Assembly (NCBI RefSeq): GCF_030435805.1
Contig: NC_081291.1
Span: 12,671,001-12,735,000, forward strand
Direction of reading: 5' to 3'
DNA length: 64,000 nt
Origin: Mustela lutreola
Lineage: Eukaryota; Chordata; Mammalia; Carnivora; Mustelidae
Shown: piece after piece, positions 11,522 through 21,671 of the stretch
How positions within the stretch are numbered: position 1 is the stretch's first letter
Layout: each line of letters opens with the position of its first letter
Program-made: the position numbers and the translations under genes
Notes under the pieces: generated by a model
Database searches by the model: none
Told to the model about the DNA's origin: nothing
What the model saw: only the letters and a program-made list of their open reading frames with translations

Positions 11522-14395
11522 TAATCCTTTTTTTTTTTTTTAAGATTTATTTATTTATTTATTTATTTGACAGACAGAGATCACAAGCAGGCAGAGAGGC
11601 AGGCAGAGAGGCAAGCAGGGTCCCCGCCAAGCAGAGAGCCCGATGCAGGGCTCGATCCCAGGACTCTGGGATCATGACCTGAGCTGAAGGCAGAGGCTTT
11701 AACCCACTGAGCCACCCAGGCGCCCCAAATTAATCCTTCTTATTTGCAGATTCCATATTTGCAAATTCTCCTACTGACTCAAATATATTGGTAACCCCAA
11801 AATCAATACTTATGAAGCTTTCCTTGTCACTCACAGAGATGCATACAGCCACAAAAAGCTTGAGTCTGAGGTAAAATAATGCAAAGCTCTGCCTTCTTGT
11901 TCTACCTCTCAGACCGTATACAAGTGTTCTTTCCATGGGCTATTTTGTGCTACGATTTTCACATTTTTATGCATTCTGTCAGTGATTTTGCTGTTTAAAA
12001 AGGCTCTTGGGGTGCCTGGGTGGCTCAGTCAGTTAGAGTCTGACTTTGGCTCAAGTCATGGTCTCAGGGTCCTGGGGTCGAGCCCTGCATTGGACTCTGT
12101 GCTTAGTGGGGTATATGCTTGTTGTTCTGCCCCTCCTCCCACTCATGCGCTCTCTCTCTCTCTCCCTCTTTCTCAAATAAATAAGTAAAATCATAAAAAA
12201 TAAAATAAAATTTAAAAGACCCTCAACCCTCAAGTATAGGGCAGAAGTGCTGCCAGTGTTCCTAAATGAGCACGAAGGTTGCAATATGCCTTATCAAGAA
12301 AATGTATGTGCATTAGGTAAGTTTCTTTCAGATATGAGTTATAGTACCTCTGGCCATGAGTTGAATGCTAATGAAACAGTAGCTATTTAAATAGAAACAC
12401 ACAAAAACGGGGCTATGTCTTGATTGGTTGAAAAAACATTATGGCCAGAGGCTTAAATAAACCTAACACTGTTATTTCCCCTCTATGAGCAATGATTCAA
12501 TATGCACCAGTTTATCATTTGCAGGGACTTTATAAAACATAGCTACATGAATAATGAGGCTTTCTTGTATATTTTGTGAATGACATCCACTCGTACAAAA
12601 GTTATATAAAAAAAGGTGTGACGCCGAGAACACCCCCTTCAGAAGCATCTGATCCCAATGGTTGTTTGGGAACAAGAAATGTACACTGTGGAGAATTCTC
12701 CAGGACTTGTAACATGCTGCTATGAACCGACCACATTTTGTAACACATCAGTGTGTTATTAAAAGTGGCAGCTCTGGATCCTGACTGCCTGTCTTGGAGA
12801 AAATACTGTTGATTATCCCCATTTCATAGCTGGAAGAGACTGAGGCTCCGAATGGTTTAAATGGGTTGCCCAAGGTCATATGCAACCACAAGCCCAGAGA
12901 GGTCTTGCTGTCTCAAAGGTCTTGCTTTCCTGGGAGCCCTCCAATACAAATATGATCTGATCATGTCACCTGAACTTCCTAAGAAGATCTGAAAAGCCAT
13001 TGGCTTTGGGGTGCCCCTCTGAGAGCCACTGCTGTGGGCATCCCCAGTGTTAACAGGTGCTGAAAGGAACACAGCCTCTTCCCTCACCACCTACTCTCCT
13101 TACCGTTGCCTGCCAGTACAGCCTTCATTTGTCGGAACACTTCTCCCCGGATGAAGTCCCGGTCGTGCCCAGCATCTCCCAGTCCTTGAGTTACTGGGAG
13201 GCCCAAAGAGAAACGGCTGGTGAAGGTCTTGGCAGAGAGAGGAGATACAGTTGAGGGGCAGGAGGCCAAACATACTGATCCCCACTCACCTTTTTCTTTG
13301 AGTTGGAAGACTTCCTTCTGCATTTGTTTTGTCCTCTTCAGTACTGGGGAGAGGTGCAACCAGCTATCCTGGACCCCAGAACTTCCCTGGGGTCTCTCCC
13401 TGTTCCTTAAAGCCAAGGCTTTCTTGCATTCCCAGGGCAAGGCCTTCTGAGGCTCTGAAATTCCCCCCCCCCATTTTTCAGATGGAGAAATTGAGGCCCG
13501 GAGAGAGAGGTAGAGGCCCTTGTCTAAGGCACCAATTAGTGAGCAGTGAGGCGGGACTTCTATTTACGAGGTTCTGTTGAACTAGCTCTCTATGGTTGTT
13601 AGCAGGAAGCCTGGAGTTTTAGTCCAGGTCAGGGATGAGCTTTGGGGAGACACTCACCAATGATTCAGACTGACTTCAGTCCATAGAGCTCCCAAATGCC
13701 TCTGAGACTGATGGGCAGGTGAGCTCCACTCTGTTATCACTATGATCCCCCTAGGGACACAGACCAGCCACCCCCGCACTGGCCTTGTAGACCTGCCTTT
13801 GCAGGTTGGGAGCTAGTGTACTTGCTTCCCTGTGGTCACCCTGTTCCCACTGGCCCACATGCCTTACCTTCAGACAGGACCACACTGGAGATAATGACCA
13901 CGAGAAGCAGGATCAGGGACACGAAGAGGCAGAGATACTTCCAGGTCTTGTCCTGGGATGTCTGTCCCCATTTCCCTGGGGGAAACCAGGTCAGCCTCCC
14001 TTTCCCCAAGGATATACACTCTCTTGCCCCCTGAGATGCCTCAGACAGTCTGCAGGAAACTGCCATATCCCCTGGGGTATTCTGGGTTCACTGCTGGACC
14101 CACCTGATAGGGAGGGCTCAGAAAAGGCTGGGAAAAAAGCCCATCCTTCTAGGATAAGAAGTCATGGGGGTGAAGGCCAGTGGGATGAGGAAGGGCTTCA
14201 GGAAGACTCACATCTCAGGTATTCCCTTCCTCTAATCTGTGAGGGAATCAGAGCAACCCAGCACCCATCTTTTGTTGAAGTAAAGGGCCCCTGATCCCAG
14301 CTCCTTGACTCACCAGTGTTCCCCTGCTGTAGGGGGAGTTTTGTTCTCAATGCTGTAATCTCATTGGGGTTTGGGGACTGCCTGGCTTCGGCCAT
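8170..14395 (-). CDS. C-type lectin-domain type II membrane protein, seven coding exons, 242 aa
   Basis: Coding exons on the minus strand, in order: 14,395-14,314, 13,975-13,868, 13,343-13,290, 13,193-13,104, 10,809-10,658, 9,791-9,688 and 8,308-8,170. Lengths 82, 108, 54, 90, 152, 104 and 139 sum to 729, i.e. 242 residues plus stop. Every intron is GT-AG and all phases agree; the ATG has a good context (gccATGg). Residues 1-40 are cytoplasmic, 41-61 a single hydrophobic anchor, 62-112 a short charged stalk, and about 118-242 the lectin domain. The domain has its cysteines (118, 129, 146, 213, 227, 236, plus 115 and 242) and WIGL at 174-177. N-glycosylation sequons lie at 111, 143 and 207. 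The family (CD209, FCER2, CLEC4 type) comprises sugar- or ligand-binding receptors of immune cells. The usual calcium-site EPN is EPH (203-205), WND is WSD (222-224), and the acidic residue before C213 is missing, so calcium-dependent sugar binding may be altered or lost. The orthologue is not identified; expression is unproven. Confidence 0.85.
8625..8775 (+). mobile_element. MIR fragment in lectin intron 6
   Basis: MIR core words 'tctgaagtcagattttaccc', 'aatttctgagtcactgttttc' (partly) and 'cttttgcaaaatgggagcac' are visible. It lies between the last two coding exons of the lectin gene. Confidence 0.6.
8935..9375 (+). mobile_element. MLT1-type LTR fossil in lectin intron 6
   Basis: Characteristic MLT1 blocks: 'cctaaccccaggaatctgtg', 'aatgtgaccttattttgg', 'gtgtccttataagggacag' and 'ggcctccagaactgtgaaag'. 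It is an old solo LTR. An open frame across it on the minus strand (9,053-9,367) is repeat-derived. Confidence 0.8.
11117..11343 (-). mobile_element. MER20 (hAT-Charlie) DNA transposon relic
   Basis: Reads 'gattctcaaccagggacaat', then 'ccctacaatccacaggacaa', and ends with 'aatagtgcttagtttaagaa', the reverse of MER20. It is a short non-autonomous element lying in intron 4 of the lectin gene. Confidence 0.75.
11483..11519. repeat. (AC)n microsatellite
   Basis: An uninterrupted AC run of about 37 bases directly before a CAN-SINE insertion. Confidence 0.95.
11530..11727 (-). mobile_element. CAN-SINE
   Basis: Antisense copy with T tract, 'gacagacagagatcacaagc' and terminal 'ccacccaggcgcccc'. The target-site duplication 'aattaatcctt' is seen at 11,519 and 11,728. 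Confidence 0.95.
12009..12210 (+). mobile_element. CAN-SINE
   Basis: Starts 'ggggtgcctgggtggctcag' and ends in CT repeats, 'caaataaataagtaaaat' and an A-rich tail. 'tttaaaa' flanks both ends. It is intronic to the lectin gene. Confidence 0.9.
12770..12900 (-). mobile_element. MIR fragment
   Basis: 'ccccatttcatagctgg' and 'gactgaggctccgaatgg' followed by 'gttgcccaaggtcatatgc' are the reverse of the MIR core. Confidence 0.6.
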
Positions 14396-14782
14396 GGCTG
14401 CAGTTTACTCAGCTCTGAGATTCCCCTGCCCTGCAGGGTTTTCTGAGTGATCTACCCAGCTCTTAGAAGGAAGCACCCTCCTCCCCACCCTCCCACACTT
14501 GTCTTCCTTCCTGGCTCAGTGCGGGTCCCCAAGTTCTCTAGATGGCCGACAATCAAGTAATCTGATAGGGGAAGGGACCTGGGCACCTAGAGCAAAGGCA
14601 GTGGGCACCAAACTTCTCCTGAAAATTTGATCTCTGCCCAAGGAGGTTAAAACACAAGACAACACAGAACCGTATCCAAATTCCGGTACTCAAACCATTG
14701 CCAATCTTGGCTTCTAACAGCTTTCTGCGAACAGTTATCTTAGGTTTGCCCAGTTGTGGACATGTGGCCCTAGGAAATAATT

Positions 14783-14978
14783 ATTTTAAAGATTTTGCTT
14801 ATTTATTTGACAGACAGAGATCACAAGCAGGCAGAGAGAAAGGCAGAGAGAGAGAGGAAGGGAAGCAGGCTCCCAGCCAAGCAGAGAGCCCGATGCCAGG
14901 GCTCGATCCCAGGACCCTGGGATCATGACCTGAGCCGAAGGCAGAGGCTTTAACTCACTGAGTCACCCAGGCACCCCC
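14783..14978 (-). mobile_element. CAN-SINE
   Basis: Antisense copy, with target-site duplication 'aggaaataatt' at 14,772 and 14,979. It lies about 390 bases upstream of the lectin start codon. Confidence 0.95.
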
Positions 14979-15310
14979 AGGAAATAATTTGCATGATTCT
15001 TTTCTTGGCTACTGAGGCCAGTCCCACTTCCCATTCATTCATTCATTCATTCATGTATTACTCTAGCTAGCTAATTACCTATTTATTATTTTAAAGGTTT
15101 AAAATGTTGAATGTAAGGAAGAAGGAGCTAGCATTTATTGACTGCCCTCCATTTGTCAAACATGATGAAATGCCCTTTACATATTCCATCTCATTTCATC
15201 TTCACACACACACAAAAATGTCCAAAATAGTGACTGTTCAATAAATGAAAAGCTTGGTATGGTGAAAACACAAGGCTAATAAAAAGCACAGCTAGGATGT
15301 AAATCAATCC

Positions 15311-15519
15311 TTTTTTTTTTTTTAAAGATTTTATTTATTTATCAGAGGGAGAGAGGGGGAGAGAGCGAGCACAGGCAGACAGAATGGCAGACAGAGGCAG
15401 AAGCAGAAGCAGGCTCCCTGCTGAGCAAGGAGCCCAATGTGGGACTCCATCCCAGGACGCTGGGATCATGACCTGAGCCGAAGGCAGCTGCTTAACTAAC
15501 TGAGCCACCCAGACATCCC
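15311..15519 (-). mobile_element. CAN-SINE
   Basis: Antisense copy flanked by 'taaatcaatcctttttt' on both sides, a long, nearly perfect target-site duplication. Confidence 0.95.
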
Positions 15520-15639
15520 TAAATCAATCCTTTTTTACACCAAGCAGTCTTCCCCATTATTCTCTGCTGTGTTGCCAACATCAATACTATGCACTTGAGA
15601 GAAAAAGAAACATCACCTAGCCATCCGCTAGAGTTGAGT

Positions 15640-16085
15640 TGTAACCCTCGTCCTCCCCAAATTCATGTGTGAAAGCCCTTACCCCCAGGACCTCAGAATG
15701 TGAGGGTGTTTGATAATAGGGTCATTGAAGATGTAATCAGTTAAGATCAAGTCACACTGGAGTAGAGTGGGCCCCTCATCCAATATGAGTAGTGTCCTTA
15801 CCAAAAAAATGGGAATTACACACAAGGAAAATATCATGTGAAGATAAAAGTAGATGTTGAGATGAAGCTTCTACAAGTCAAGGAACACCAAAGATTGCCA
15901 AAATACCACAGAAGCCAGGAGGGAGGTTGGCCGCAGACTGCTTTCTCACGCCCACCAGAAAGAACTTATCTGCTGATACCTTGATCTGGGACTTCTGTCC
16001 TCCCAAACTGTGAGGCAACAAATGTCTGTGGTTTAAAGCACTCAATGTACCATACTTTGTTATAAAAGCCCCAGGAAATTAATAC
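15640..16085 (+). mobile_element. MLT1-type LTR fossil
   Basis: 'aaagcccttacccccaggac', 'ctcagaatgtgagggtgttt', 'gatgtaatcagttaagatc' and 'tcccaaactgtgaggcaaca' match MLT1A/B-like LTRs. It is a decayed solo LTR. Confidence 0.8.
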
Positions 16086-16209
16086 ATCACCTATTTTGTG
16101 TATTGCATTGCAATCCTTAGCCACAGGCAAACCCATTTTATGCAGTTATGACCATAGCAGTCTATATCACAGTGTTTCCACATGCATCTTGAAATCCTGA
16201 TAATTTTTT

Positions 16210-16545
16210 TAATTCCTTTTTTTATTCATTACAGTTTTTTATTTTTTATAAACATGTAATGTATTATTAGCCCCAGGGGTACAGGTCTGTGAATCGCCAG
16301 GTTTACACACTTCACAGCACTCACCATAGCACATACCTTCCCCAATGTCCATAACCCCACCACCCTCCCCCTACCCCCGTCTCCCTGGCGACCCTCAGTT
16401 TGTTTTGTGAGATTAAGAGTCTCTTATGGTTTGTCTCCCTCCCGATCCCATCTTGTTTCATTTATTCTTCTCCTACCTCCCAAACCCCCCACATTGCATC
16501 TCCACTTCCTCATATCAGGGAGATCATATGATAGTTTTTCTCCGA
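16210..16545 (-). mobile_element. Carnivore L1 3' UTR fragment
   Basis: The antisense 3' end of a young carnivoran L1: 'aacatgtaatgtattattag', 'cagcactcaccatagcacat', then the C-rich 'ccaccaccctccccctaccc', and 'gattaagagtctcttatgg'. Confidence 0.75.
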
Positions 16546-17065
16546 TTGAAAATCTTGATAATTTTTTAAACAGGAAAAAGTCCTCACGCTTATTAGGGAT
16601 CAGGAAGATGCACTCTAAATGAATAAGGAGATATTACTATGTGCATACCCGATTGGGGCATATTTTTAAATCTGTCACTAAGCGTTGGTGAAAATATGGA
16701 GAAACTGGAACATTCATACACTGCTGGTGTGAGTGTACATTGTTGCAGAAATTCTGGAAAACAGTTCAGCACAAATAACAAAGCTGAGAACACAAACACC
16801 CTTGGGGTTGCACTTGTAAGTGTATATGCAACCCAATCGCATGCTTGTTTGCATGTTTAATCCATCACATTTTTTTGTAATTGCCCAAACTGAAAATAAT
16901 CAAATGCCTATCTGAGTAGGTTAGAAGAATACAGCTGCGGTATATCGTTATGACAGAAGAACAGAAAACATACATCCATGAAGATGAGCCAACAAGAGCT
17001 GTGTACAACAGCTTGGATGAGTCTTTCATATTTTATTCTTGTGAGAAAACATACACACATGCACG

Positions 17066-17068
<3 letters not shown>

Positions 17069-17104
<36 letters not shown>
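17069..17104. repeat. (AC)n microsatellite
   Basis: Uninterrupted AC run of about 36 bases. The open frames crossing it, with CVCV or THTH tracts, are artefacts of the repeat. Confidence 0.95.
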
Positions 17105-17106
<2 letters not shown>

Positions 17107-17159
17107 GACTACAAAACTATCTCTCCATAAGCAAAATCAAGTATCCAAAAACAATTTGT

Positions 17160-17363
17160 GGGTGCGCCTGGGTGGTTCTGTCATTAAGCATCTGCCTTCG
17201 ATTCAGGTCATGATCCCCGGGTCCTGGGATGGAGCCTCGCATGGGACTCCCCGCTCAGCAGGAAGCCTGCTTCTCCCTCTCCTGCTCCCTCCCCCTGCTT
17301 GTGTTCCCTCTTTTGCTGTCTCTCTCTATCAAATAAATAAATAAAATGTTTAAAAAAAAAAAA
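17160..17363 (+). mobile_element. CAN-SINE
   Basis: Complete plus-strand copy with A tail; 'acaatttgt' repeats at both ends as target-site duplication. Confidence 0.95.
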
Positions 17364-17960
17364 ACAATTTGTCCTACCTACTCCCAAATGGATGAACAAT
17401 GAAGAGTGTGTGAGAGATAAGCAGATAGGCAGATAGATGATAGATAGATGATAGATAATAGTTCATTAAAGCAATTCTAGCACAGAGTTAATAAATGGTG
17501 AATCTAGATGAAGGGCACACAAGTCCATTGGACTATTCCTGCAACCTTTCTGTAGATCTAAATTTTTTCAATTTAAAAGTTGTGGAGAAAAAGTTAAAAA
17601 ATGTGAAATGCTAATGTTCATAGCGTTTTTGTATGTAATAGCCTCAAATCTCAAATAACTGAAACGTCCATCAATTTGTGAATGGATAAACAAATAGTAA
17701 CATCTGTGCAATGGACTACAACTGAGAGATGAAAAAGAAATGCGTTCTTGATTCGTGCAGCAGCATGGGTGGTTCCCAAAGGCATGTTAAGTGAGTGAAG
17801 CCAGACCAAAAGGACTAACTAACTACAGGATCTCCTCTACACAGAGCTAATTAGAGTGACAGAAAGCAGAATATACTTGTCTAGAATTGGGGATGGGGGA
17901 TTGACTGGGAACTTTGAGGGAGTCGTGGAAATGTTCTATATCTTGATTGTGGTTGCGTTT

Positions 17961-19390
17961 CCATGTCAAATTCATCAAATATATATAACTTCAAATGAGG
18001 TCATTTTATGTGAATTATATATGAATAGAGTTGATTTTGTCTAATAGCAAAACTAAACTATATTGTTTAGGGGTGTATAGATAGATACACATGGGTAAAA
18101 AATTGTAAAGAAAATTGGTAAATGATTGTCAGAAATTCAGGATACTGGATAAGTCTGGAGAATTAACCTGTGTGATGAGAGACGCGTATGTGGCGCTTCT
18201 GGATCTGACAAGCATCTTTTACTGCACTTGGGTTGTAAATGTATGAACACTGATTACACAACTATTCATTGATTGTATATGTTTGTTAGTACATTTTGCG
18301 TATATACATTATATTTCACAATAAGGATAAAAGTGTTGTGAAAAAGGGATATGAAAATACTTTGCACAGTTAAAATGCCATATAACTCTGAAACCAATAA
18401 TACATGTTTATTTTTTAAAAAATAAAATAAAATGCCATATAACTGTTAATGGAATAGGGGACTTTATAGTTCCCTTGCTTTTTGGGATCAAATGTAAAAA
18501 AAAAAAAAAAGATGGATTTTCCAATTTGCATGACCTACTTGACACTCATCTATCAATTGGCATTTTCTGCAGATCTATTTTAGAAGACAACGTCATGATA
18601 ATGTCATCTTACTTTTATACAACACGATTGGCTCCTATGTAACCACCAATTCATTTTTATGTCTGATATTGGGTGATATTGCCCTCTAGATGATTCCCAT
18701 AAATTTTGTTTCCACCATCCTAGAGAGAAGTTATTTAAACCCAAAGAACATGCCAATTCATGCATACAGAATGAGCTAAGTTTATCATTCAATAGAGAAA
18801 AGGCCCAGAATACCTGCGTGTAGGCTGTAATTGACTACCAAGATGTAAGTTTTCAATTCTATTTATATGAAATTAAAACTGCAGTTGATACATATCACCT
18901 TATGGTAAACTGTTGGCACTTACTGAATTCACATGGTTTTTTTGGTATTAGCCATGCCTTTTAATTTCCTGATGTGTTGACACCTAGGGCCTTGCTGACT
19001 CTGGAGAGACTAGCCAATTTCTAGAGAGAGCCAACAACTCACTTAAGAGTACCTCATTCATATGCATGTCAGCGCATCCAAAGCCCATACCCCCAACTAC
19101 CTCCTTTGTCTAGATACAAATCGTATAACTCATATAAATTTTATGTAATTATTTATAAATATTCATATATCTATTTTATATTTATAAAGTATAAGCATAT
19201 TTTAAATTTGATATGCATTTAATTACATCTAATATTCATCAAATATTTATAAAAAGTCACTGTATATGTGGCCCAAGAAACACTCAAGAGATTCCAAACT
19301 ACCCATACCTTTCTACTGCTAGTGAACCCTCTGGCTTAACCACAGACCCCAAGAGTTTAAACCCAAAACAGACAAGACCACTTAACTCAT
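17961..19390. other. AT-rich sequence without a gene
   Basis: A/T tracts at 18,410-18,430, 18,495-18,511 and 19,130-19,215. No exon-like open frame. Confidence 0.5.
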
Positions 19391-19596
19391 TTTTTTTTCT
19401 TTATAAAATTATTTACTTGAGAGAGTAAGTGAGCAAGAGAAAGAGAGGGAGCGGGAGTGGAGAAGTTGCTGAGGGAGAAGCAGCCTCCCTGCTGAGCAGG
19501 GAGCCCGATGGGGGTTCTCTGGTAACTCAGAGTACCCTGGGAACAGCACCTGAGCGGAAGGTAGCCCCTTAACCAACTGAGCCACCTAGGCGCCCC
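19391..19596 (-). mobile_element. CAN-SINE
   Basis: Antisense copy flanked by 'aagaccacttaactc' and 'aagaccgcttaactc'; one mismatch suggests some age. Confidence 0.9.
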
Positions 19597-19649
19597 AAGA
19601 CCGCTTAACTCTTACACTAAATCCCATTGTGCTTATTTCTTTTGGATTT

Positions 19650-20251
19650 TAGGAGGCACTGATAAAGGTGTTTTGCAATGACCCCAACGTTTCAACGGTC
19701 AGACCAGGAAAGTCCCACTAACAATGGACCGCCCAGAAGACCACACTCCACACGCCCCATTGGCTGCCCAGATGACCGCCCCATTCGCTGCCCAGAGGAC
19801 CGCCCCTGATCGCGCGCTTTCTGCCTGCGCTCTTGCAGCAACACCGCTTTCCCCACAAACTCTCCTTATAAAACTCTAGGTGTCCCTCTTGTGGGCACGA
19901 GAGGTCCGTAGCTAAAGTTTGAGCCTGCACCTGCCCGGGCTGCCCATACACGAAACAAATCTCTCTTTTTCTTTCCAACCCTCCTCTCTTGAGTTACTGG
20001 CTTCTCTTGCGAAGAGTTTATCCGAGTTTATTCAGGCAACAGTGTTGGCGAGCCCAGCCAGCGGCTGCGCTCTCAATTTTTCCAGCACCCCCCCCCCCCC
20101 GGGGATTCCGGGAAAGCGGGGTTGCCATTAGCTGGGGCAGCACCAGGGCCGCCTGTTCCTTTTCTGAGTTCCAGGCTGTGATCCATCATCTGGTAAGAGC
20201 ACGTGTACTCTTAGGCGCGTGGAGCAGCAACCTTTAAAAGTAACAGCAAAC
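19650..20251 (+). mobile_element. ERV-type LTR fossil with start of a leader
   Basis: A TATA-like 'cttataaaactctagg' lies near 19,865. The LTR seems to end in CA at about 20,041. Four bases later 'tggcgagcccagccagcgg' (20,045-20,063) has the form of a tRNA primer-binding site. About 190 bases of leader-like sequence follow, with a C/G run. This is compatible with a class I (gammaretrovirus-like) LTR. No gag, pol or env is seen, so it is a broken remnant. The exact left end is not defined. Confidence 0.55.
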
Positions 20252-20447
20252 CGGGTCGCCTGTGTGCCTCAGTGGGTTAAAGCCTCTGCGGTCGGCTCAG
20301 ATCATGATCGCGGGGTCCCAGGATCGAGACCCGCATTGGGCTCTCTGCTCAGCGGGGAGCCTGCTTCCCTTCCTCTCTCTCTCTCTCTCTCTCTCTGCCT
20401 GCTTCTCTAACTGTGATCTCTGTCTGTCAAATAAATAAATAAGTAAT
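20252..20447 (+). mobile_element. CAN-SINE
   Basis: Plus-strand copy placed at the end of the LTR fossil. 'tttaaaagtaacagcaaac' is duplicated on both sides (20,233 and 20,449), a 19-base perfect duplication, so the insertion is relatively young. Confidence 0.95.
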
Positions 20448-20467
20448 CTTTAAAAGTAACAGCAAAC

Positions 20468-20700
20468 TAAAGTTAAAAACAGAGAGGGAGGCAAACTGTA
20501 GGAGACTCTTAACTCTAGGAAACACAGGAGGAATGCTGGGGCAGGGATGAGCATTAAGGAAAGCACATGATGGAATGAGCAGTGAGTGTTATATGCAACG
20601 GATGGCTCACCATCTTCTACCTCTAAAACTAATAATATAGTAAATGCCAATTAAGTTGAAATCAAATAAAATTAAAAGATAAAAAATAAAAATAACAGCG
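20468..20700 (+). mobile_element. Carnivore L1 3' UTR fragment
   Basis: 'aggagactcttaactctagg', 'gagcattaaggaaagcacat', 'gagtgttatatgcaacggat' and 'ctaaaactaataatatagta' are the sense 3' end of a carnivoran L1, with an A-rich tail. Confidence 0.8.
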
Positions 20701-20742
20701 AACTTCAAAATGCACACAACTAGAGATTGGATCGATGAAACC

Positions 20743-20953
20743 TTTTTTTTTTTTAAAGATTTTTATTTATTTGTTAGAGAGAGAGAGAGATACAGAGCGC
20801 AAGCACAGGCAGACAGAGTGGCAGGCTGGAGGCAGAGGGAGAAGCAGGCTCCCTGCTGAGCAAGGAGCCCGATGTGGGACTCGATCCCAGGACGCTGGGA
20901 TCATAACCTGAGCCGAAGGCAGCTGCTTAACCAACTGAGCCACCCAGGCAATC
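20743..20953 (-). mobile_element. CAN-SINE
   Basis: Antisense copy with target-site duplication 'cgatgaaacc' at 20,733 and 20,954. Confidence 0.95.
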
Positions 20954-21466
20954 CGATGAAACCATTTTTGAAACCAGTGGAAAGGCAGGTCTGGGTTGGT
21001 GAAAGTTAAGAGTTTAGTTTGGACCTATTGAGCCCAAGATCCCTAAGAATCTACTTTTTGAAGATGTTTCCAGGAGCTTTTATAATCTGGAGGCTACTTC
21101 TCTCCCCAGTCTTCCAGATGCGTGGAGATGTCAGGAATCCTATTGCTACACACCATGGGTCTTAAATTTTGTTTCATTAGGAAATAACTTAGATCTACTT
21201 ACTTTCTGGTTATTTGTGGTTTTTTACAACTTATATTTTAATTAACTTCCTTTCAATTTCCATCTTTTTGGATTTCATATTTATTTTAATTAGCAATAAA
21301 GAAACCTGCTATTGAAAAATATCACACAGAGGGAGACCCTACACACATAATAGACCTCTCATGTATCTGTTTGCTGGTGAACCTTGTGAAATCATTCATG
21401 GACATCCATTTAAAATCTTTGGAAATGGCCCTGGGAGCATACGGCAAATGAAGAAACATTTGTTTA

Positions 21467-21671
21467 TTCCAGAATTGCCAGGTGGTCCCTTTGCTAATGA
21501 CACAACCATAGAGCAGCACATTCCCCCATTGCTGCCTTTTGGTATCTCCTCTAAGCAGCTTCTCCAATAGGACTGTGGTCCCGCTCCCCCCTCTGTCATG
21601 GTTTGCTTGGGGCTTTGCACTCACTCTTCCTTCAGGACAGGATGCTTCTCTCCACTAAACACACCTTCCCC
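21467..21671 (+). repeat. Unidentified ~200 bp repeat block, copy 1
   Basis: The block from 'ttccagaattgccagg' to 'caccttcccca' recurs in inverted orientation at 24,419-24,614 with roughly 80-85% identity by eye. Homology stops on both sides. I do not recognise the family. It could be a fragment of an old dispersed element or a local inverted duplication. Confidence 0.6.

Larger units (their letters stand above)
16590..17960 (+). mobile_element. Old L1 (L1M-like) 3' fragment, interrupted
   Basis: Recognisable L1 3' words are 'tggtgaaaatatggagaaac', 'cattcatacactgctggtg' and, after an interruption, 'cgtccatcaatttgtgaatgg'. The (AC)n run and a CAN-SINE at 17,160-17,363 split it. No coding frame survives. 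Confidence 0.6.

Noticed and set aside
11530-11727. tRNA-like A and B box resemblance in CAN-SINEs, considered as a tRNA gene
   Set aside because: CAN-SINEs derive from tRNA-Lys, but these copies lack a clean cloverleaf and carry SINE tails and target duplications.
13193-13225. Alternative upstream acceptor ('ctctgccaag') for lectin exon 4
   Set aside because: It would put exon 4 out of phase with exon 5; the acceptor at 13,195-13,194 keeps all phases.
16908-17213. Frames with CVCV or THTH runs
   Set aside because: Produced by the AC microsatellite.
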